Source: Pelagimonas sp. (GTDB taxonomy: Bacteria; Pseudomonadota; Alphaproteobacteria; Rhodobacterales; Rhodobacteraceae). Taken from it: 64,000 nt of DNA. Every line of letters starts with the position of its first letter. The stretch's first letter is position 1. The notes under the pieces were generated by a model. It had not been told where the DNA came from, made no database searches, and saw only the letters and a program-made list of their open reading frames with translations. The stretch covers positions 79,135 through 143,134 of the forward strand of contig JAOARX010000013.1 of the NCBI GenBank assembly GCA_025210345.1. Direction: 5' to 3'. The position numbers and the translations under genes are program-made. Positions 8,359-17,885 of the stretch are shown piece after piece.

Positions 8359-8877
8359 TCAGGGCAGGGCCGCGCGGGTGCGTTTGCCGACGTTTTCGGG
8401 CGTGCCCTCATAGGTCGGCAGGCCGCGTTTCAGCCAGCCGTCTCCATGACGCCCGCCGACCATGCCTTCTTTGACATCCACCAGGCCGGGGAACCCCTGG
8501 GCGGCCAATTGCGAGGTCACATAGCCCGTCCGGTTGCCGGTGCGGCAGATCACGGCCAGGGGCGTGTCCGGGTTGGCCTGACGCAGGGCAACAAGGTCAT
8601 TCACAAAGCTGGCCGAAGTCATGTCCAGCCCAATCGCCCCCTCGGCGACGCCGGTTTGCAGCCACTCTTCGGGGCGACGGATGTCGATCAGGATGATATC
8701 CCCGGCAAGCGCGGCCTGATGCGCCAGATCAGGGGTCATGATCTCGATGTGCTGGGCGGCCTGGGCCTGGGCGGGGGTCGACAGTCCGGTTTGCGAAACG
8801 GAAACCACCACAAAGGCGGCCCCCAGCCCAAGGGCCGCGCGGCGTGTCAGGAAAGGGGCTGTGGCGTCGGGTCGCAT
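8359..8877 (-). CDS. Tat-exported rhodanese-like protein
   Basis: 172 residues from ATG 8877. A twin-arginine signal (TRRAALGLGAAF, ending AQAQA) is followed by one rhodanese domain (IILIDIRRPEEWLQTGVAEGA) with the active-site loop VICRTGNRTGY. It is a periplasmic sulfur-transfer protein and the second exported rhodanese in the window. Its upstream region has ACATT-CA-AATGT (8920-8931), a possible operator, though no regulator gene is adjacent. Confidence 0.85.
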   Translation of the reverse strand: MRPDATAPFLTRRAALGLGAAFVVVSVSQTGLSTPAQAQAAQHIEIMTPDLAHQAALAGDIILIDIRRPEEWLQTGVAEGAIGLDMTSASFVNDLVALRQANPDTPLAVICRTGNRTGYVTSQLAAQGFPGLVDVKEGMVGGRHGDGWLKRGLPTYEGTPENVGKRTRAALP

Positions 8878-9015
8878 CTTGGGTCTCCGTAAACTTGAAA
8901 CGTGATCATGCCTATCGTGCAAACATTCAAATGTCTGCAATTAAAGCGCTGAAATCCCTGATATTTAGGTCACGAATCGGTGAAGTCACACATATGTGCT
9001 GCGAATGCGGCGCAA

Positions 9016-9051
9016 GTTTGTTGCTGACGCAACGCAGTTTTCGCAACAAAC
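9016..9051. promoter_or_regulatory. Inverted repeat in the pntAB upstream region
   Basis: A perfect 9-base inverted repeat GTTTGTTGC (9016-9024) and GCAACAAAC (9043-9051), with a nested TTGC-TGAC-GCAA (9021-9032), lies about 140 bases before pntA. It is the only strong dyad in the 311-base gap 8878-9188. It may be an operator; the regulator is unknown. Confidence 0.4.
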
Positions 9052-9188
9052 AAACTGTCCCTTTAACTTTTTTCTAAGCTGTGCTTTACATCGCGGGATG
9101 CTTGTCGCTGCACTGCCGCATTGATGTGGTTAAATGCGAATTAACGCCTCATCAGGGGCGTAGGAGTACCTGAACAAAGGGGATAACC

Positions 9189-10763
9189 GTGAAGATAGGG
9201 ACGCCAACAGAAGTCGAAGTTGGGGAGAATCGCGTTGCGATGACGCCTGACTCGGCGCGCCAGTTACAAAAACTGGGTTATGATTGCGCCATTCAGGCCG
9301 GGGCCGGGGAAAAAGCCGGATTTTCGGACGCGACATATCAAGAGGCCGGGGTCGAAGTGATCGAGGGCGCGGATGCGCTTTGGGCTGCGTGTGACATCGT
9401 CGCCAAGGTCCGCATTCCGACCGATGCGGAAATGGGTTTGCTGCGCAGCGACCTGACGCTGATTTCGTTCTTCAACCCGGGTGGGAATGAAGAGGGGCTG
9501 GAAAAAGCCAAGGACAGCGGCGCCAATGTGATCGCCATGGAAATGGTGCCACGCATTTCGCGCGCGCAAAAGATGGACGCGCTGTCGTCGATGGCCAACA
9601 TCGCGGGCTACCGCGCGGTGATCGAGGCGGGCAACAACTTTGGTCGCTTTTTCACCGGTCAGGTGACCGCTGCGGGCAAGGTGCCTCCGGCCAAGGTTCT
9701 GGTTGTGGGCGCGGGTGTTGCCGGTCTGGCCGCCATTGGCACCTCGACCTCGCTGGGGGCGATCACCCTGGCGTTTGACGTTCGTCCCGAAGTGGCCGAA
9801 CAGGTCGAATCCATGGGCGCCGAGTTCGTCTATCTGGATTTCGAAGAAGAGCAGCAAGATGGCGCGGCCACCGGCGGCTATGCCTCGGTCCAGTCCGAAG
9901 AATTCCGCAATGCGCAGCTGGCCAAGTTCCGTGAACTTGCCCCCGAGGTGGACATCGTCATCACCACAGCGCTGATCCCCAACCGCGAAGCGCCCGAGCT
10001 TTGGACCGAAGACATGGTTGCGGCCATGAAGCCCGGTTCCGTGATCGTGGACCTTGCGGCGGAAAAGGGCGGCAACTGTAAGCTGACCAAGGCTGATGAG
10101 AAAATCGTGACCGACAATGGCGTGACCATCATCGGCTATACGGATTTCCCGTCTCGCATGGCGGCGCAGTCTTCGACGCTCTATGCCACCAACATCCGTC
10201 ACATGATGGCGGATCTGACCCCTGAAAAAGACGGCCAGATCAACCACGACATGGAAGACGACGTCATCCGTGGCGCGACCGTGACCCATGAGGGCGCGAT
10301 CACCTTCCCGCCGCCCCCGCCCAAGGTGCAGGCCATCGCGGCCAAGCCCAAAGAGGTGGTGCCGGAACTGACGCCCGAAGAAAAGCGCGCGCAGGAAGTG
10401 GCGGCGTTCAAGGCGCAAACCAAACAGCAGGTCACCCTGCTGGGTGTGGGCGCGGCCCTGATCCTTGCAGTGGGTCTTGTGGCGCCGGCGTCGTTCATGC
10501 AGCACTTTATCGTGTTTGTTCTGTCGGTCTTTGTGGGCTTCCAGGTGATCTGGAACGTCTCGCATTCGCTGCACACACCTTTGATGGCTGTGACCAACGC
10601 GATTTCGTCGATCATCATTCTGGGCGCGCTGATGCAGATCGGTTCTGGCGGCGGTTTCCTTGTGGTGCTTTTGGCTGCCATTTCGGTGTTCTTTGCCGGG
10701 ATCAACATTTTCGGCGGCTTCCTCGTGACACGGCGCATGCTCGCCATGTTCCAGAAATCCTAA
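9189..10763 (+). CDS. pntA: Proton-translocating NAD(P)+ transhydrogenase, alpha subunit
   Basis: 524 residues beginning with GTG after AAAGGGGA. Domain I binds NAD(H) (residues 1-380; [18 protein letters not shown] is the Rossmann loop), followed by a linker and about four membrane helices (from residue 410), as in the fused E. coli type rather than the split PntAA/PntAB of some alphaproteobacteria. With PntB it uses the proton gradient to make NADPH from NADH. pntB starts 13 bases downstream, after TAAGGAG. Confidence 0.97.
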   Translation: MKIGTPTEVEVGENRVAMTPDSARQLQKLGYDCAIQAGAGEKAGFSDATYQEAGVEVIEGADALWAACDIVAKVRIPTDAEMGLLRSDLTLISFFNPGGNEEGLEKAKDSGANVIAMEMVPRISRAQKMDALSSMANIAGYRAVIEAGNNFGRFFTGQVTAAGKVPPAKVLVVGAGVAGLAAIGTSTSLGAITLAFDVRPEVAEQVESMGAEFVYLDFEEEQQDGAATGGYASVQSEEFRNAQLAKFRELAPEVDIVITTALIPNREAPELWTEDMVAAMKPGSVIVDLAAEKGGNCKLTKADEKIVTDNGVTIIGYTDFPSRMAAQSSTLYATNIRHMMADLTPEKDGQINHDMEDDVIRGATVTHEGAITFPPPPPKVQAIAAKPKEVVPELTPEEKRAQEVAAFKAQTKQQVTLLGVGAALILAVGLVAPASFMQHFIVFVLSVFVGFQVIWNVSHSLHTPLMAVTNAISSIIILGALMQIGSGGGFLVVLLAAISVFFAGINIFGGFLVTRRMLAMFQKS

Positions 10764-10776
10764 GGAGATCAGTGTC

Positions 10777-12210
10777 ATGGAATACGGATTTACCACGGCG
10801 GCCTATGTGGTCGCAGCCGTCTTGTTCATCCTGTCTCTGGGTGGGCTAAGCGGACAAGAAAGCGCGAAACGCGCGGTATGGTACGGCATCGTCGGCATGG
10901 CGCTGGCGGTTGCGGCAACCCTGATCGGACCGGGACATGGGTTGTGGCTGTTGTCGCTGGTCCTGATCGCGGGCGGCGGTGCCATTGGCTTTATGCTGGC
11001 GAAAAAGGTCGAAATGACCCAGATGCCAGAGCTGGTTGCAGGCATGCACGCACTGGTTGGTCTGGCTGCGGTCTTTGTTGGCTATAACGCTGAGCTGGTG
11101 ATGAACGCGGTGCAGGGTCTGTCCGGTGCCGAAGCCGACGCGCTGAAAGGGTTTTCGGCCAAGGTTGCGCATAAATCGGGCGTTGAGATCGGCATCCTGA
11201 AGGTCGAGGTTTTCCTTGGCGTCTTCATTGGTGCGATCACCTTTACCGGGTCGGTTGTGGCCTATGGCAAGCTGGCGGGCAAAGTCACCTCGGCGGCGAC
11301 CAAGCTGCCCGGCGGTCACTTCCTGAACGCGGGTGCCGCGATTTTGTCGCTGATCTTGCTGATCATCTACATGAGCACCGGCGGTGGCTGGACGCTGATC
11401 GTGATGTCGCTTCTGGCTTTCTTTATCGGTTATCACCTGATCATGGGCATCGGCGGCGCTGACATGCCGGTGGTTGTGTCGATGCTGAACAGCTACTCTG
11501 GCTGGGCCGCGGCGGCGATTGGCTTCAGCTTGGGCAACGACCTGTTGATCGTTGTCGGTGCGCTGGTCGGTTCCTCGGGTGCGATCCTGTCCTACATCAT
11601 GTGTAAGGCGATGAACCGCTCGTTCGTCAGCGTGATCCTGGGTGGCTTTGGTGGCGCGGCGGGTCCGGCGATGGAAGTCGAAGGCGAACAGGTCGCGATT
11701 GATGCAGACGGTGTGAGCCAGGCCCTGGAAGACGCCGATAGCGTTGTGATCATCCCGGGCTACGGCATGGCCGTGGCGCAGGCGCAGCAAAACGTGGCAG
11801 AACTGACCCGTCGTCTGCGGGCCAAGGGCAAAAACGTGCGTTTCGCGATCCACCCGGTTGCGGGCCGTCTGCCCGGTCACATGAACGTGCTCTTGGCAGA
11901 GGCGAAGGTGCCCTATGACATCGTGCTGGAAATGGACGAAATCAACGAGGACTTCCCCGACACCGATGTAGCGATTGTTATTGGCTCGAATGACATCGTG
12001 AATCCGGCGGCACAGGAAGACCCCAATTCGCCCATCGCAGGCATGCCGGTTCTGGAGTGCTGGAAAGCCAAGCAGGTGTTCGTGTCGAAACGGGGTCAGG
12101 GGACCGGGTATTCCGGCATCGAAAACCCGCTGTTCTACAAGGAAAACACCCGCATGTATTACGGCGACGCCAAGGCTTCGCTGGATGAGCTGCTCAAGCG
12201 CATCGACTGA
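10777..12210 (+). CDS. pntB: Proton-translocating NAD(P)+ transhydrogenase, beta subunit
   Basis: 477 residues. The first part has about nine membrane helices forming the proton channel. The C-terminal domain III binds NADP(H), seen as [15 protein letters not shown], the [18 protein letters not shown] loop and the conserved [11 protein letters not shown] near the end. It completes the pntAB operon, and a strong terminator follows directly. The length matches the family. Confidence 0.97.
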   Translation: MEYGFTTAAYVVAAVLFILSLGGLSGQESAKRAVWYGIVGMALAVAATLIGPGHGLWLLSLVLIAGGGAIGFMLAKKVEMTQMPELVAGMHALVGLAAVFVGYNAELVMNAVQGLSGAEADALKGFSAKVAHKSGVEIGILKVEVFLGVFIGAITFTGSVVAYGKLAGKVTSAATKLPGGHFLNAGAAILSLILLIIYMSTGGGWTLIVMSLLAFFIGYHLIMGIGGADMPVVVSMLNSYSGWAAAAIGFSLGNDLLIVVGALVGSSGAILSYIMCKAMNRSFVSVILGGFGGAAGPAMEVEGEQVAIDADGVSQALEDADSVVIIPGYGMAVAQAQQNVAELTRRLRAKGKNVRFAIHPVAGRLPGHMNVLLAEAKVPYDIVLEMDEINEDFPDTDVAIVIGSNDIVNPAAQEDPNSPIAGMPVLECWKAKQVFVSKRGQGTGYSGIENPLFYKENTRMYYGDAKASLDELLKRID

Positions 12211-12233
12211 TACAGCTGCAAAAACAGATGAAG

Positions 12234-12259
12234 GCGCCTCGGGAAACCGAGGCGCTTTT
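12234..12259 (+). terminator. Rho-independent terminator after pntAB
   Basis: A 9-base-pair stem GCGCCTCGG / CCGAGGCGC with a GAAA loop is followed by TTTT. It ends 49 bases after the pntB stop. Confidence 0.9.
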
Positions 12260-12354
12260 GCGTTTGAGTGGGCAAAGATGTCGCGGTGCAGGCGGGGTTG
12301 AAATTTCAAATAAACATGATAAAAAAACTCAGGTAATAAATTGAGGACGTCATC

Positions 12355-12738
12355 ATGGCCACAGCACAGGCGGCAAACGCGTATTGGGCGCGTCTATGGG
12401 TACAGCATATGTGCGTCGAGTATTCGCCGCTGTTGGAAACGCTGCGGATCGTGTCTGCCCATGTTCAGCAGGCGGGCCTGACCCAAAGCGAAGATCCGGT
12501 GGCGGATTTTGTCATCACCTTGCCGCGGCTATTGGGGAAAAAGGTGCAATTCGAAGCGCCGGGGGAAGACCGCCGGTCGTTTGACGAAAGCTGGATCTTG
12601 TCCCTGAGCCATGCGCTGGATTTGGCGGATGCCGACAATTATCGGTTCCTGTTGTTGTCCCGCATGTCGCGAGAAAAAGCATCCGAATGCCACTTTCGAT
12701 TGCGTCAGGCGCTGACGCGCCTGGAGGACATCGGCTGA
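12355..12738 (+). CDS. Hypothetical cytoplasmic protein
   Basis: 127 residues, mostly helical by eye, with no signal peptide, membrane helix or recognised motif. RBS GAGGA lies 7 bases before ATG 12355, and codon use matches the neighbours, so it is likely a real gene. It stands between the pntAB terminator and the BioR box of bioY, transcribed in the same direction but probably on its own. I do not recognise a function. Confidence 0.6.
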   Translation: MATAQAANAYWARLWVQHMCVEYSPLLETLRIVSAHVQQAGLTQSEDPVADFVITLPRLLGKKVQFEAPGEDRRSFDESWILSLSHALDLADADNYRFLLLSRMSREKASECHFRLRQALTRLEDIG

Positions 12739-12759
12739 GATACGCCTTGGTGAGTGGGA

Positions 12760-12769
12760 TTATCGATAA
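12760..12769. promoter_or_regulatory. BioR box upstream of bioY
   Basis: TTATCGATAA matches the published BioR palindrome TTATMKATAA of alphaproteobacteria exactly and lies inside the 12-base palindrome ATTATCGATAAT. It is 130 bases before bioY. BioR is a GntR-family repressor of biotin genes. The site is seen; control is inferred from the family. Confidence 0.7.
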
Positions 12770-12898
12770 TATTCAGCTGCAAAGTGGATATTTGCAAATT
12801 TATCGCGTCCTGACGCAGATGCGCTCTTGCGATAGATCAATTCATCGGGCAAAACCTGAAACCATCAATTTCACCAAGTTGAAACGAAGGGGGATGTC

Positions 12899-13498
12899 AT
12901 GAACCTCACCATGAATCGCAATGTGCTGGTCGAGATGTTCGGCGCAAACGAAGGTGCCGCTTTGCGCGTCAAGCAGGCTGCACTGGTTATTCTGGGCATC
13001 GCCGCTTTGGCCGTTGCCGCAAAAATCAAAGTGCCGATGTGGCCGGTTCCGATCACCATGGGCACCTTTGCCGTGCTGACCATCGGTGCGGCCTATGGCC
13101 CGCGTCTGGGTCTGGCGACCATTCTTGGCTATATGCTGGTTGGCGCCCTAGGCTATGATGTTTTTGCCGGCTCATCGGCTGAGAAATTCGGCCTTGAGTA
13201 TATGATGGGCGGCACAGGCGGCTATCTGGTTGGCTATGTTCTGGCGACTCTCGCGCTGGGATCGCTGGCGCGCGCGGGCTGGGACCGTTCCGCCCCCAAG
13301 ATGGCCGGTGCCATGCTGATCGGCAACGCGCTGATCTATGTTCCGGGCCTGATCTGGCTGGGCATGCTGTACGGCTGGGATAAGCCGATCCTTGAGTGGG
13401 GCCTGACCCCCTTCCTGGTGGGTGACGCGATCAAGCTGGCGCTGGCCGCTGTTCTGCTGCCCGCGGTCTGGAAGCTGGTGGGCAAGGCCCGCGGCTGA
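12899..13498 (+). CDS. bioY: Biotin transporter BioY
   Basis: 199 residues, about six membrane helices. The BioY pattern is visible: KIKVPMWPVPITMGTFAVLTIGAAYGPR in the first half and GGTGGYLVGY in the second. It is the substrate-binding S component of the ECF biotin importer. No bioM/bioN energising genes are adjacent, so it either works alone, as shown for some BioY proteins, or borrows them. A BioR box lies upstream and a hairpin terminator downstream. Confidence 0.93.
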   Translation: MNLTMNRNVLVEMFGANEGAALRVKQAALVILGIAALAVAAKIKVPMWPVPITMGTFAVLTIGAAYGPRLGLATILGYMLVGALGYDVFAGSSAEKFGLEYMMGGTGGYLVGYVLATLALGSLARAGWDRSAPKMAGAMLIGNALIYVPGLIWLGMLYGWDKPILEWGLTPFLVGDAIKLALAAVLLPAVWKLVGKARG

Positions 13499-13536
13499 TC
13501 CCAAGGGTGATCCACAAGCAGGATCTAAAGCGATGC

Positions 13537-13564
13537 AAGGTCGGGCCAGGGGCCCGGCCTTTTG
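13537..13564 (+). terminator. Terminator after bioY
   Basis: A stem AGGTCGGGCC / GGCCCGGCCT with one G-T pair and a short loop, followed by TTT, about 40 bases after the bioY stop. Confidence 0.7.
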
Positions 13565-13645
13565 CGTTGTGGCGGTGCAGGAACGATCCCTTGCCATGAA
13601 GAGGCGGGCGGGTTCATCCAGGATTTGCGCCGACTGCGTCGTCGC

Positions 13646-13712
13646 GCGGGAGGGGGCGCTGCCCCCCTTCGGCTGCGCCGAATTCCCCCCGGGATATTTG
13701 GGACCCAAAGAA
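13646..13712. repeat. Dispersed palindromic repeat, copy A
   Basis: This contains hairpin 1 GGGGGC-GCT-GCCCCC, hairpin 2 TTCGGC-TGC-GCCGAA, then a C-rich run and GGGATATTTGGGACCCAAAGAAA (the last part can form TTTGGG-A-CCCAAA). It is related to the copies at 16438-16519 and 24545-24628. It lies between the convergent bioY and hydrolase-OsmC genes. Confidence 0.8.
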
Positions 13713-13719
13713 ACGCAGT

Positions 13720-14931
13720 TCAGACGAGTGTCGTTGTGACCCGGGCGGTGGCTTCGAGGGTTTTGTGAACGGGGCATTTGTCTGCGATTTCAAGCAGCCT
13801 TTGACGTTGGTCCTGGGTGAGGTTCCCTGTCAGGGTGATGTGGCGTTGAAACTGGTCGAGTTTGCCGGATGCGCCGGTGTCGGCGTCTTGGGCATGCACC
13901 TTGTTGTGGCTGACATCGACCGAGACATGCGCGAGGGGCCAGCCCTTGCGGCGGGCATACATGCGGATGGTCATCGAGGTACAGGCCCCCAATCCCGCCG
14001 AGACATAGCCATAGGGTGTCATGCCCTTGTTGGAGCCCCCATAGCTGATCGGTTCATCGGCCAGAGCGTGGTGGAAGGGGCCGGCCTGGATGTCCTGAAG
14101 GAACCCCTGGGCGTGGGCTTCGGAGACGCGAATGATCCCTTCGGGCACGCCGATGGGCGGCGCCGGGGGCGTGAGCGCCAGATAGCGGCTGGACCAGGAG
14201 GCGATGACTTCGGCTGTGTATTCCGCATCCTCAGGGCGTGTGACCAGATGGTCGGCGTCGTCCAGTGTCACAAAGCTTTTGGGATGTTTGGCGGCAGTGA
14301 AAATATCTGCGGCGTTTGAAATGTCGACAACCGCATCGCGTGGCGCGTGCAGGACCAGAAGGGCGGCATTGAGCGTGCCCAGGCTTTGGGTAAGCGAGGC
14401 GCTACGGGCGTCTTCGACAAAGGCCTGGCCGATGGTGATCGGGCGGCCACCCAGATCCACCTGGGCCTGTCCTGTGCGCTCAATTTCATCCAGCGCGTGG
14501 TCAAAGTTGTGCGTGACATGACCGGGGGCGAAGGGCGCGCCGATCGAGACAACCGCCTGAACGGACCGCAAGGAGGGCGCCGCGCGCAAAACTGCGGTTC
14601 CCCCCAGCGAATGGCCGATCAGCAAGGTTGGGGCCATGCCACGCTGATCCAGGTAATCGGCGGCTGCGCGCAGGTCCGCGACGTTCGAACAAAATGTGGT
14701 TTGGGCAAAGTCGCCCTCGCTTTGGCCCAACCCGGTAAAGTCGAACCGAAGCACGGCGATCCCCATGGCGGTCAGGCGGGCAGAGATCCGCCGCGCGGCG
14801 GGGAGATCCTTGCCACATGTAAAGCAATGGGCGAAAAGCGCGGTGGCCAGATGGGGGCCCTCGGGCAGGTCGAGGCGGGCCGCAAGCGTGTCACCGGAGT
14901 GGCCGGGAAAGGTGATGCGTTCGGTTGGCAT
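13720..14931 (-). CDS. Alpha/beta hydrolase fused to an OsmC/Ohr-fold domain
   Basis: 403 residues from ATG 14931, where MPTERITFPGHSGD opens the hydrolase. Residues about 1-250 are an alpha/beta hydrolase with nucleophile elbow LIGHSLGGTA. Residues about 265-400 are an OsmC domain with its two redox cysteines in GLGACTSMT and ADKCPVHKT. OsmC proteins reduce organic hydroperoxides by thiol chemistry. The fused hydrolase may release the peroxide or acyl group first. It is a known two-domain family in Proteobacteria. Its neighbour downstream is the repeat copy A. Confidence 0.88.
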   Translation of the reverse strand: MPTERITFPGHSGDTLAARLDLPEGPHLATALFAHCFTCGKDLPAARRISARLTAMGIAVLRFDFTGLGQSEGDFAQTTFCSNVADLRAAADYLDQRGMAPTLLIGHSLGGTAVLRAAPSLRSVQAVVSIGAPFAPGHVTHNFDHALDEIERTGQAQVDLGGRPITIGQAFVEDARSASLTQSLGTLNAALLVLHAPRDAVVDISNAADIFTAAKHPKSFVTLDDADHLVTRPEDAEYTAEVIASWSSRYLALTPPAPPIGVPEGIIRVSEAHAQGFLQDIQAGPFHHALADEPISYGGSNKGMTPYGYVSAGLGACTSMTIRMYARRKGWPLAHVSVDVSHNKVHAQDADTGASGKLDQFQRHITLTGNLTQDQRQRLLEIADKCPVHKTLEATARVTTTLV

Positions 14932-15032
14932 TGAGATCTCCTTGATCGAGGGTGTAACAAGTTTGGGGCGCGCGGGTGCAGGCGGCAAGCTTTGCAACAG
15001 GCAGGTCACGGCAAGGTGAGGATTTTCGAGCG

Positions 15033-15905
15033 GTGTTGAAAAGTGTTTCAGGAATTCTGGGGCTGTGCCTGTTGGGCAGCTATACGGGGGCGCTGCACCC
15101 TTTGGGGGATAGTCTGGCGGTGTTTCGGCTGGAATGGGCCGTTGGCTTTGCTCTGGTTGTGATCTGGACCCGCTGGAGCGCCTGGCTGCGCTGGCCATTG
15201 GCCGGGCTGGCCATGGGGGTGATCGGACATCATGTCTGTATGGGGCAGGCGGCAGGCGGGGCTTCGGACCATGATTTCGTGCTATATCAGCAGAATCTTT
15301 TGGTTGGACGCGAAGAAAATGAGCGCTGGCTGGGGTTTGTCGAAGAGGTTTCGCCGGATTTTTTGACGCTGCAAGAGGTCTCGCCCAGCAACAGGTATCT
15401 GTTGGATCGGCTGAAGCCCGAGTATCCAAACCAAGTCTACTGCCCGAAATATCGCTATGGCGAGGCGGTCGTGACGCGGTTTGAACCGGTGCCGGGCACA
15501 GCGTTTTGTTCCAAGCGCGACGGGCTGGCGGGGATGCAGGTTGAAACACCGCATGGGCGGGTATGGATCGTGTCCTTGCACATCGGCTGGCCCTGGCCCT
15601 ATGGGCAAAGCCAGCAGTTGACACAGATATTGCCCGAGCTGGATCGTGTCAGCGGGCATGTGATCGTCGGGGGGGATTTCAACGCGGTTGCATGGTCGGA
15701 TGCGGTACGGCGGGTGGAAGAGGCCTCAGGCACGCGGCGGATCGGGCATTGGATGTCGACTTTCAGGATTGGCTGGCGCTGGCCGATTGGCATTGATCAT
15801 GTGCTGACCAGCCCGGCCTATGCTCAAGAGATCCGGCTGATGCCGCAACTGGGGTCGGATCATTTTGGAGTTTTGGCCTATCTGACACGGGGGCGAAATG
15901 GGTGA
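15033..15905 (+). CDS. Membrane-anchored endonuclease/exonuclease/phosphatase-family protein
   Basis: About 290 residues. Two N-terminal hydrophobic segments precede an EEP domain with YQQNLL, LQEVS, VGGDFNAV, IDHVLTS and GSDHFGV, the metal and catalytic residues of the DNase I/sphingomyelinase fold. The active domain probably faces the periplasm. The start is uncertain: GTG 15033 and TTG 15036 follow AAGGTGAGG, while an ATG at 14976 gives a longer form. Its stop overlaps the Nudix gene start by 8 bases. Confidence 0.75.
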   Translation: MLKSVSGILGLCLLGSYTGALHPLGDSLAVFRLEWAVGFALVVIWTRWSAWLRWPLAGLAMGVIGHHVCMGQAAGGASDHDFVLYQQNLLVGREENERWLGFVEEVSPDFLTLQEVSPSNRYLLDRLKPEYPNQVYCPKYRYGEAVVTRFEPVPGTAFCSKRDGLAGMQVETPHGRVWIVSLHIGWPWPYGQSQQLTQILPELDRVSGHVIVGGDFNAVAWSDAVRRVEEASGTRRIGHWMSTFRIGWRWPIGIDHVLTSPAYAQEIRLMPQLGSDHFGVLAYLTRGRNG

Positions 15906-16431
15906 TATTGCTGGAATCGGCGCGTTTCAGGCGCAAGATGCACGGGACGCGGAGTGCTGGGCGCGGATCAGAGCGTTTGTCCGGGCGCAGGGCGCGGCGG
16001 CGTTCTCTCGGGATCCTCTGATCGGCGGGCACATCACGGGATCTGCCCTTGTCCTGTCCCCTGACGGGGACGCGGTGCTGTTGACCCATCATCGCAAGCT
16101 GGACATGTGGTTGCAGTTGGGGGGGCATTGTGACGGGATTGCGGATGCCCGCTTTGTGGCGCTGAAGGAGGCCTATGAAGAATCCGGTCTGGCCCGGATC
16201 GCATTGGTGTCGGACCAGGTACTGGATGTGGATATCCATGAAATCCCGGCAGGCAAAGAACCCGCACATCTGCATTATGACATACGGTTCTTGATGCGTG
16301 CAGAGGTGGGGGAGATTGCCGTGTCAGAAGAATCCCATGATCTGGCCTGGGTGCCCATCGACCGGGTTGAAGCGTATACGCGGGAACCGTCTGTTTTGCG
16401 TATGCTGCGGCGGGCGCGACAGGTCCTGTAG
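15898..16431 (+). CDS. Nudix hydrolase
   Basis: 177 residues. The Nudix box runs from GHCDGIAD to KEAYEESGL. The metal-binding EExxE-type glutamates are kept, while the first Glu of the consensus is Ala and the Arg is Lys, so it is a slightly divergent member. Nudix enzymes split nucleoside diphosphate-linked compounds. It overlaps the EEP gene by 8 bases and is likely translated with it. Repeat copy B follows its stop. Confidence 0.85.
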   Translation: MGDIAGIGAFQAQDARDAECWARIRAFVRAQGAAAFSRDPLIGGHITGSALVLSPDGDAVLLTHHRKLDMWLQLGGHCDGIADARFVALKEAYEESGLARIALVSDQVLDVDIHEIPAGKEPAHLHYDIRFLMRAEVGEIAVSEESHDLAWVPIDRVEAYTREPSVLRMLRRARQVL

Positions 16432-16437
16432 GGAGTT

Positions 16438-16519
16438 GCGCCTGCGGCGGGCGGGTTGGGGGCGCTGCCCCCCTTCTTCTGCGAAGAATTCCCCCTGGGA
16501 TATTTGAAACCCAAAGAAG
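16438..16519. repeat. Dispersed palindromic repeat, copy B (compensatory stem changes)
   Basis: It has the same layout as copies A and C: GCGCCTGCGGCGGGCGG, then GGGGGC-GCT-GCCCCC, then a second hairpin TTCTTC-TGC-GAAGAA, then a C-run and GGGATATTTGAAACCCAAAGAA. In hairpin 2 two base pairs differ from copies A and C (GG/CC replaced by TT/AA), yet the stem stays perfect. It lies between the convergent Nudix and dddP genes. Confidence 0.8.
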
Positions 16520-16538
16520 GACCTGATCGTGTTTGGGT

Positions 16539-17885
16539 CTAGGCCTGTCCCATGAGCTGTTCGTCGAAGGGATAGTGGGTCAGGTTTTCATATCCGTCTT
16601 CTGTGATCAGCACCTGGTCTTCGAGTTTGATCGAAAAATCGCCGCCCTCTGGGCTGACCAGGGCTTCGACGCAGAGCATCATGCCGGGTTCAAGCGCATA
16701 GTCAAAGGCGCCCTCAACCATCTTGTCGGGATAGGCAAGCATGGGCCATTCATCGCATAGGCCAACCCCATGCATCAGGCACCCATATTTCAGTTTTTGG
16801 AACTCGGGGCGCAGGACATGGGTGTTGCGGCAGATGTCTTGGATATTGGCGCCGGGTTTGAGCATCTCCATATTGACCGAGATATGTTCATAGGCGTGTT
16901 GCATGGCGTCGATCATATCCGGGCGCGGGGGCTTGTCCCCGATCCACCAGGTGCGGGAAATGTCGGAACACAGCCCGTATGCCCCAACAAGATCGGTATC
17001 AAAGGCGACGATTTCGTTGTTTTGCACGATGCGTGGGCCGCATTCCTGGAACCACGGATTGGTGCGGGGGCCGGACGCCAGCAGCCGGGTTTCGATCCAT
17101 TCCCCGCCGCGCTTGATGTTCTGCGCGTGCAGGACAGCCCAGATGTCGTCTTCGCAGACCTGCCCGCCGGGCACGTTTTCGCGGGCGAACCGTTCCATTT
17201 CAGCCACGGCTGTTTCGCAGGCATGCAAGGCGCAGCGCATGGCGAGAATTTCGTCGGGGCCTTTGACCGCGCGGGCTTTTTCCGTGACTTCTTCGCCCTC
17301 CATGACTTCAAGCCCTCGGGCTTCGAGGGCGCGCAATCCGTGCACCATGATCTTGTCCACCGCCAGGCGGGTATTGCCGGGGCAATGTTCGTCCATGACT
17401 TCGCGGACTTCGTCGGCAAAGGTTGATGCGTCTTTCTTGGTCTTGTCGCCGCATGAAAAATAAAAGATCGAAGCTCCAGAGCGTTGTTCGCGCACCAGCG
17501 GGTTGAACTCGCTCAGGAAAGGCGAATTTTTATAGTCCCACATCACCATGTAGCCATCCGCACACAGCAGCACGGCGCGAAAGGGGTTATGCGTGTTCCA
17601 AAGCTGCATGTTGGTGCTGTCCGTGGCATAGCGGATGTTCAGCGGGTCGAACATCAACAACGCGCCATAGTCGCGATCGACCACGTGTTTGGTCAGCCGG
17701 TCCCATCGAAAGCGGCGCAGGGCCTGCAGGTCGGGCAGTTGCAGACCGGCCGCCTGCCATTCGGCAAAGGCCAATTGGGTTGGGCCAATTTCGACACGGT
17801 TGTTGTCGTTGGGGGTGGTGTCCCCCAAGGTCGCTCCCCGGGTTGGATCAACTTTTCGGACGTCGCGGTGATAGGGATGGGGCAT
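16539..17885 (-). CDS. dddP: Dimethylsulfoniopropionate lyase DddP (M24 metallopeptidase fold)
   Basis: 448 residues from ATG 17885, preceded by GAGGAG; the length matches known DddP. It has the family opening (RKVDPTRGATLGD, then PNDNNRVEIGPTQLAF). The six metal ligands of the known structure can be placed: the three Asp in AFDTDLVGAYGLCSDIS, His in MHGVGLCDEW, Glu in CVEALV and Glu in KLEDQVL. The Asp of GLCDEW is the proposed catalytic base. It splits DMSP into dimethyl sulfide and acrylate in the cytoplasm. No DMSP transporter or acrylate genes are adjacent. The identification rests on remembered family sequence. Confidence 0.93.
   Translation of the reverse strand: MPHPYHRDVRKVDPTRGATLGDTTPNDNNRVEIGPTQLAFAEWQAAGLQLPDLQALRRFRWDRLTKHVVDRDYGALLMFDPLNIRYATDSTNMQLWNTHNPFRAVLLCADGYMVMWDYKNSPFLSEFNPLVREQRSGASIFYFSCGDKTKKDASTFADEVREVMDEHCPGNTRLAVDKIMVHGLRALEARGLEVMEGEEVTEKARAVKGPDEILAMRCALHACETAVAEMERFARENVPGGQVCEDDIWAVLHAQNIKRGGEWIETRLLASGPRTNPWFQECGPRIVQNNEIVAFDTDLVGAYGLCSDISRTWWIGDKPPRPDMIDAMQHAYEHISVNMEMLKPGANIQDICRNTHVLRPEFQKLKYGCLMHGVGLCDEWPMLAYPDKMVEGAFDYALEPGMMLCVEALVSPEGGDFSIKLEDQVLITEDGYENLTHYPFDEQLMGQA

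Noticed and set aside
9264..12309. Very long His/Arg-rich minus-strand frames opposite pntA and pntB.
   Set aside because: Shadows of strongly biased codon use; the composition is typical of antisense frames.
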